DNA of 42,778 bases from Verrucomicrobia bacterium UBA1200. GTDB lineage: Bacteria; Verrucomicrobiota; Kiritimatiellia; RFP12; UBA1067. The translations under genes and the position numbers were made by a program. Numbering within the stretch: the first letter of the stretch is position 1; each line of letters starts with the position of its first letter. The notes beneath the pieces are model-generated. The model saw nothing but the letters and a program-made list of their open reading frames with translations, did no database searches and had not been told where the DNA came from. The stretch covers positions 1 to 42,778 of the forward strand of contig DBXY01000006.1 in assembly GCA_002309765.1 (NCBI GenBank). Direction: 5' to 3'. Below are positions 41,946 through 42,778 of the stretch, piece by piece.

Positions 41946-42778
41946 ATGAACAAGCGATTATGCGTATTTAGTGCCATTGCGACGTTGGCGGCATTCTGCG
42001 CGATGGCGACAGACAAGAACTACGAGGACGAGGTCGCTTCTTTCGGAAAGATTGTCGATCTCTGGCCGGAGGGCAAAATGCCTGGTCCAAAGACCGACAA
42101 GCCGGAGTTGCTTGACAACGGACAGCCCAAAGGCGATATCAATTACCAAAACGTAAGCCACCCCACGATTACTATCCGCAAAGCACCCGGCGGCGGCATA
42201 CATCCGGCAATGCTGATTTGTCCGGGCGGCGGGTATTTTCTGCTTGCCTGGCGCCACGAAGGCATGGAGATAGCGCAGTGGGCCAACGACAACGGTTTCG
42301 ACGCCTTTATTTTGAAGTACCGCGTTCCTAACGACGGTTCAATCGCGCTCATTGACGCCCAACGCGCCGTGTCGTGGATGCGGGCCAATGCGAAAGAGCT
42401 GGGCATTGATCCAGACAAAATCGCCCAAATCGGTTTCTCCGCCGGAGCGAATCTGACTGCCCGAACCGCCAACAACTTCAAGACGCGAAAATACGAGCCG
42501 GTGGACGCGGTTGACAACGAGTCCTGCCGCCCCGACGCGACGATTCTTGTCTATCCCGGCGGACTTCTCAAGGGTGGATTCCGCGCTAAACCGACGCCGG
42601 ATCTGGCGCTTTGCGAGGACACGTTCGTAACCGAAGATACGCCGCCGGTGTTCATCACGCAGACCGAGGATGATTTCTGTCAGGTCGAGAATTCACTTGC
42701 CTATTATCTTGCCTGCAAAAAGTGTAAGGTTCCCGCGGCCATGCTGCTTGGCCCTAAAGGCGGACACGGTTACGGCAG
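41946..42778 (+). CDS. Secreted alpha/beta hydrolase (acetyl-esterase-like), C-terminus beyond window
   Basis: This frame is open from the ATG at 41946 to the last base (277 complete codons, no stop). It starts with a signal peptide (MNKRLCVFSAIATLAAFCAMA). Alpha/beta-hydrolase features are the oxyanion strand LICPGGGYFL, the nucleophile elbow IGFSAGANL with Ser165, a probable acid in QTEDDFC (Asp242/243) and the histidine in GGHGYG (His274). The style matches acetylxylan-esterase-like and endo-xylanase-associated esterases of polysaccharide degraders. The catalytic triad lies fully inside the window, so only a short C-terminus is missing. The ribosome-binding site is weak (GAAGTG). Confidence 0.85.
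   Translation, partial: MNKRLCVFSAIATLAAFCAMATDKNYEDEVASFGKIVDLWPEGKMPGPKTDKPELLDNGQPKGDINYQNVSHPTITIRKAPGGGIHPAMLICPGGGYFLLAWRHEGMEIAQWANDNGFDAFILKYRVPNDGSIALIDAQRAVSWMRANAKELGIDPDKIAQIGFSAGANLTARTANNFKTRKYEPVDAVDNESCRPDATILVYPGGLLKGGFRAKPTPDLALCEDTFVTEDTPPVFITQTEDDFCQVENSLAYYLACKKCKVPAAMLLGPKGGHGYG

Overview
The window looks like the chromosome of a PVC-group bacterium, most likely a gut or other anaerobic Kiritimatiellota/Lentisphaerota relative. This is inferred from gene style, not from a marker gene: RHS relics with the 'YTANSLNQYT' wording, giant secreted beta-strand/LamG proteins, several secreted esterases and a sialidase-like enzyme, a HemC-CobA-HemD fusion, and short dispersed repeats. 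No rRNA, tRNA, CRISPR array, complete insertion sequence or phage module was found. Most of the window is GC-rich, but about 780-7000 is visibly AT-rich.

Left part (1-9980), accessory: the C-terminal end of an unidentified protein, an RHS relic (257-769) carrying two in-frame mini-repeats, a small membrane protein, an intergenic region with dispersed repeats, and a candidate structured leader RNA behind a good promoter. This leader precedes an AT-rich five-gene operon (1802-8375): three lipoproteins (two ending in SHOCT-like segments), a membrane-anchored helical protein and a secreted multidomain lipase-like protein. A broken beta-strand surface protein follows (8549-9980).

Central part (10138-25686): etfB-etfA with a ferredoxin domain on EtfA. 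On the minus strand, a DAACS-type symporter is translationally coupled to a secreted nitrilase-GDPD fusion. Then come a 1654-residue LamG/PA14-like/beta-strand protein, the ahbC-truB-ribF overlapping run, and on the minus strand an NSS transporter followed by a DUF975 protein.

Right part (25773-42778): a 1785-residue SGNH hydrolase with five large repeats, a lipoprotein with tandem class I glutamine-amidotransferase-like domains, a sialidase-like protein, a Cys-rich triplicated beta-helix protein, a second RHS relic, the HemC-CobA-HemD fusion, a Tat-type metallophosphoesterase, and an alpha/beta hydrolase cut by the window edge.

Two themes link the genes. First, many exported proteins (lipases/esterases, sialidase, phosphodiesterase, adhesin-like proteins) suggest a surface-active life on host or plant glycans and lipids. 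Second, HemC-CobA-HemD (early tetrapyrrole steps up to precorrin-2) together with AhbC (late step of the siroheme-dependent heme route) suggests heme is made through siroheme. The most unusual items are the HemC part lacking the domain that normally carries the dipyrromethane-cofactor cysteine, the AT-rich lipoprotein/lipase operon with its structured leader, the nitrilase-GDPD fusion, and C-terminal end motifs shared between otherwise unrelated giant exported proteins.
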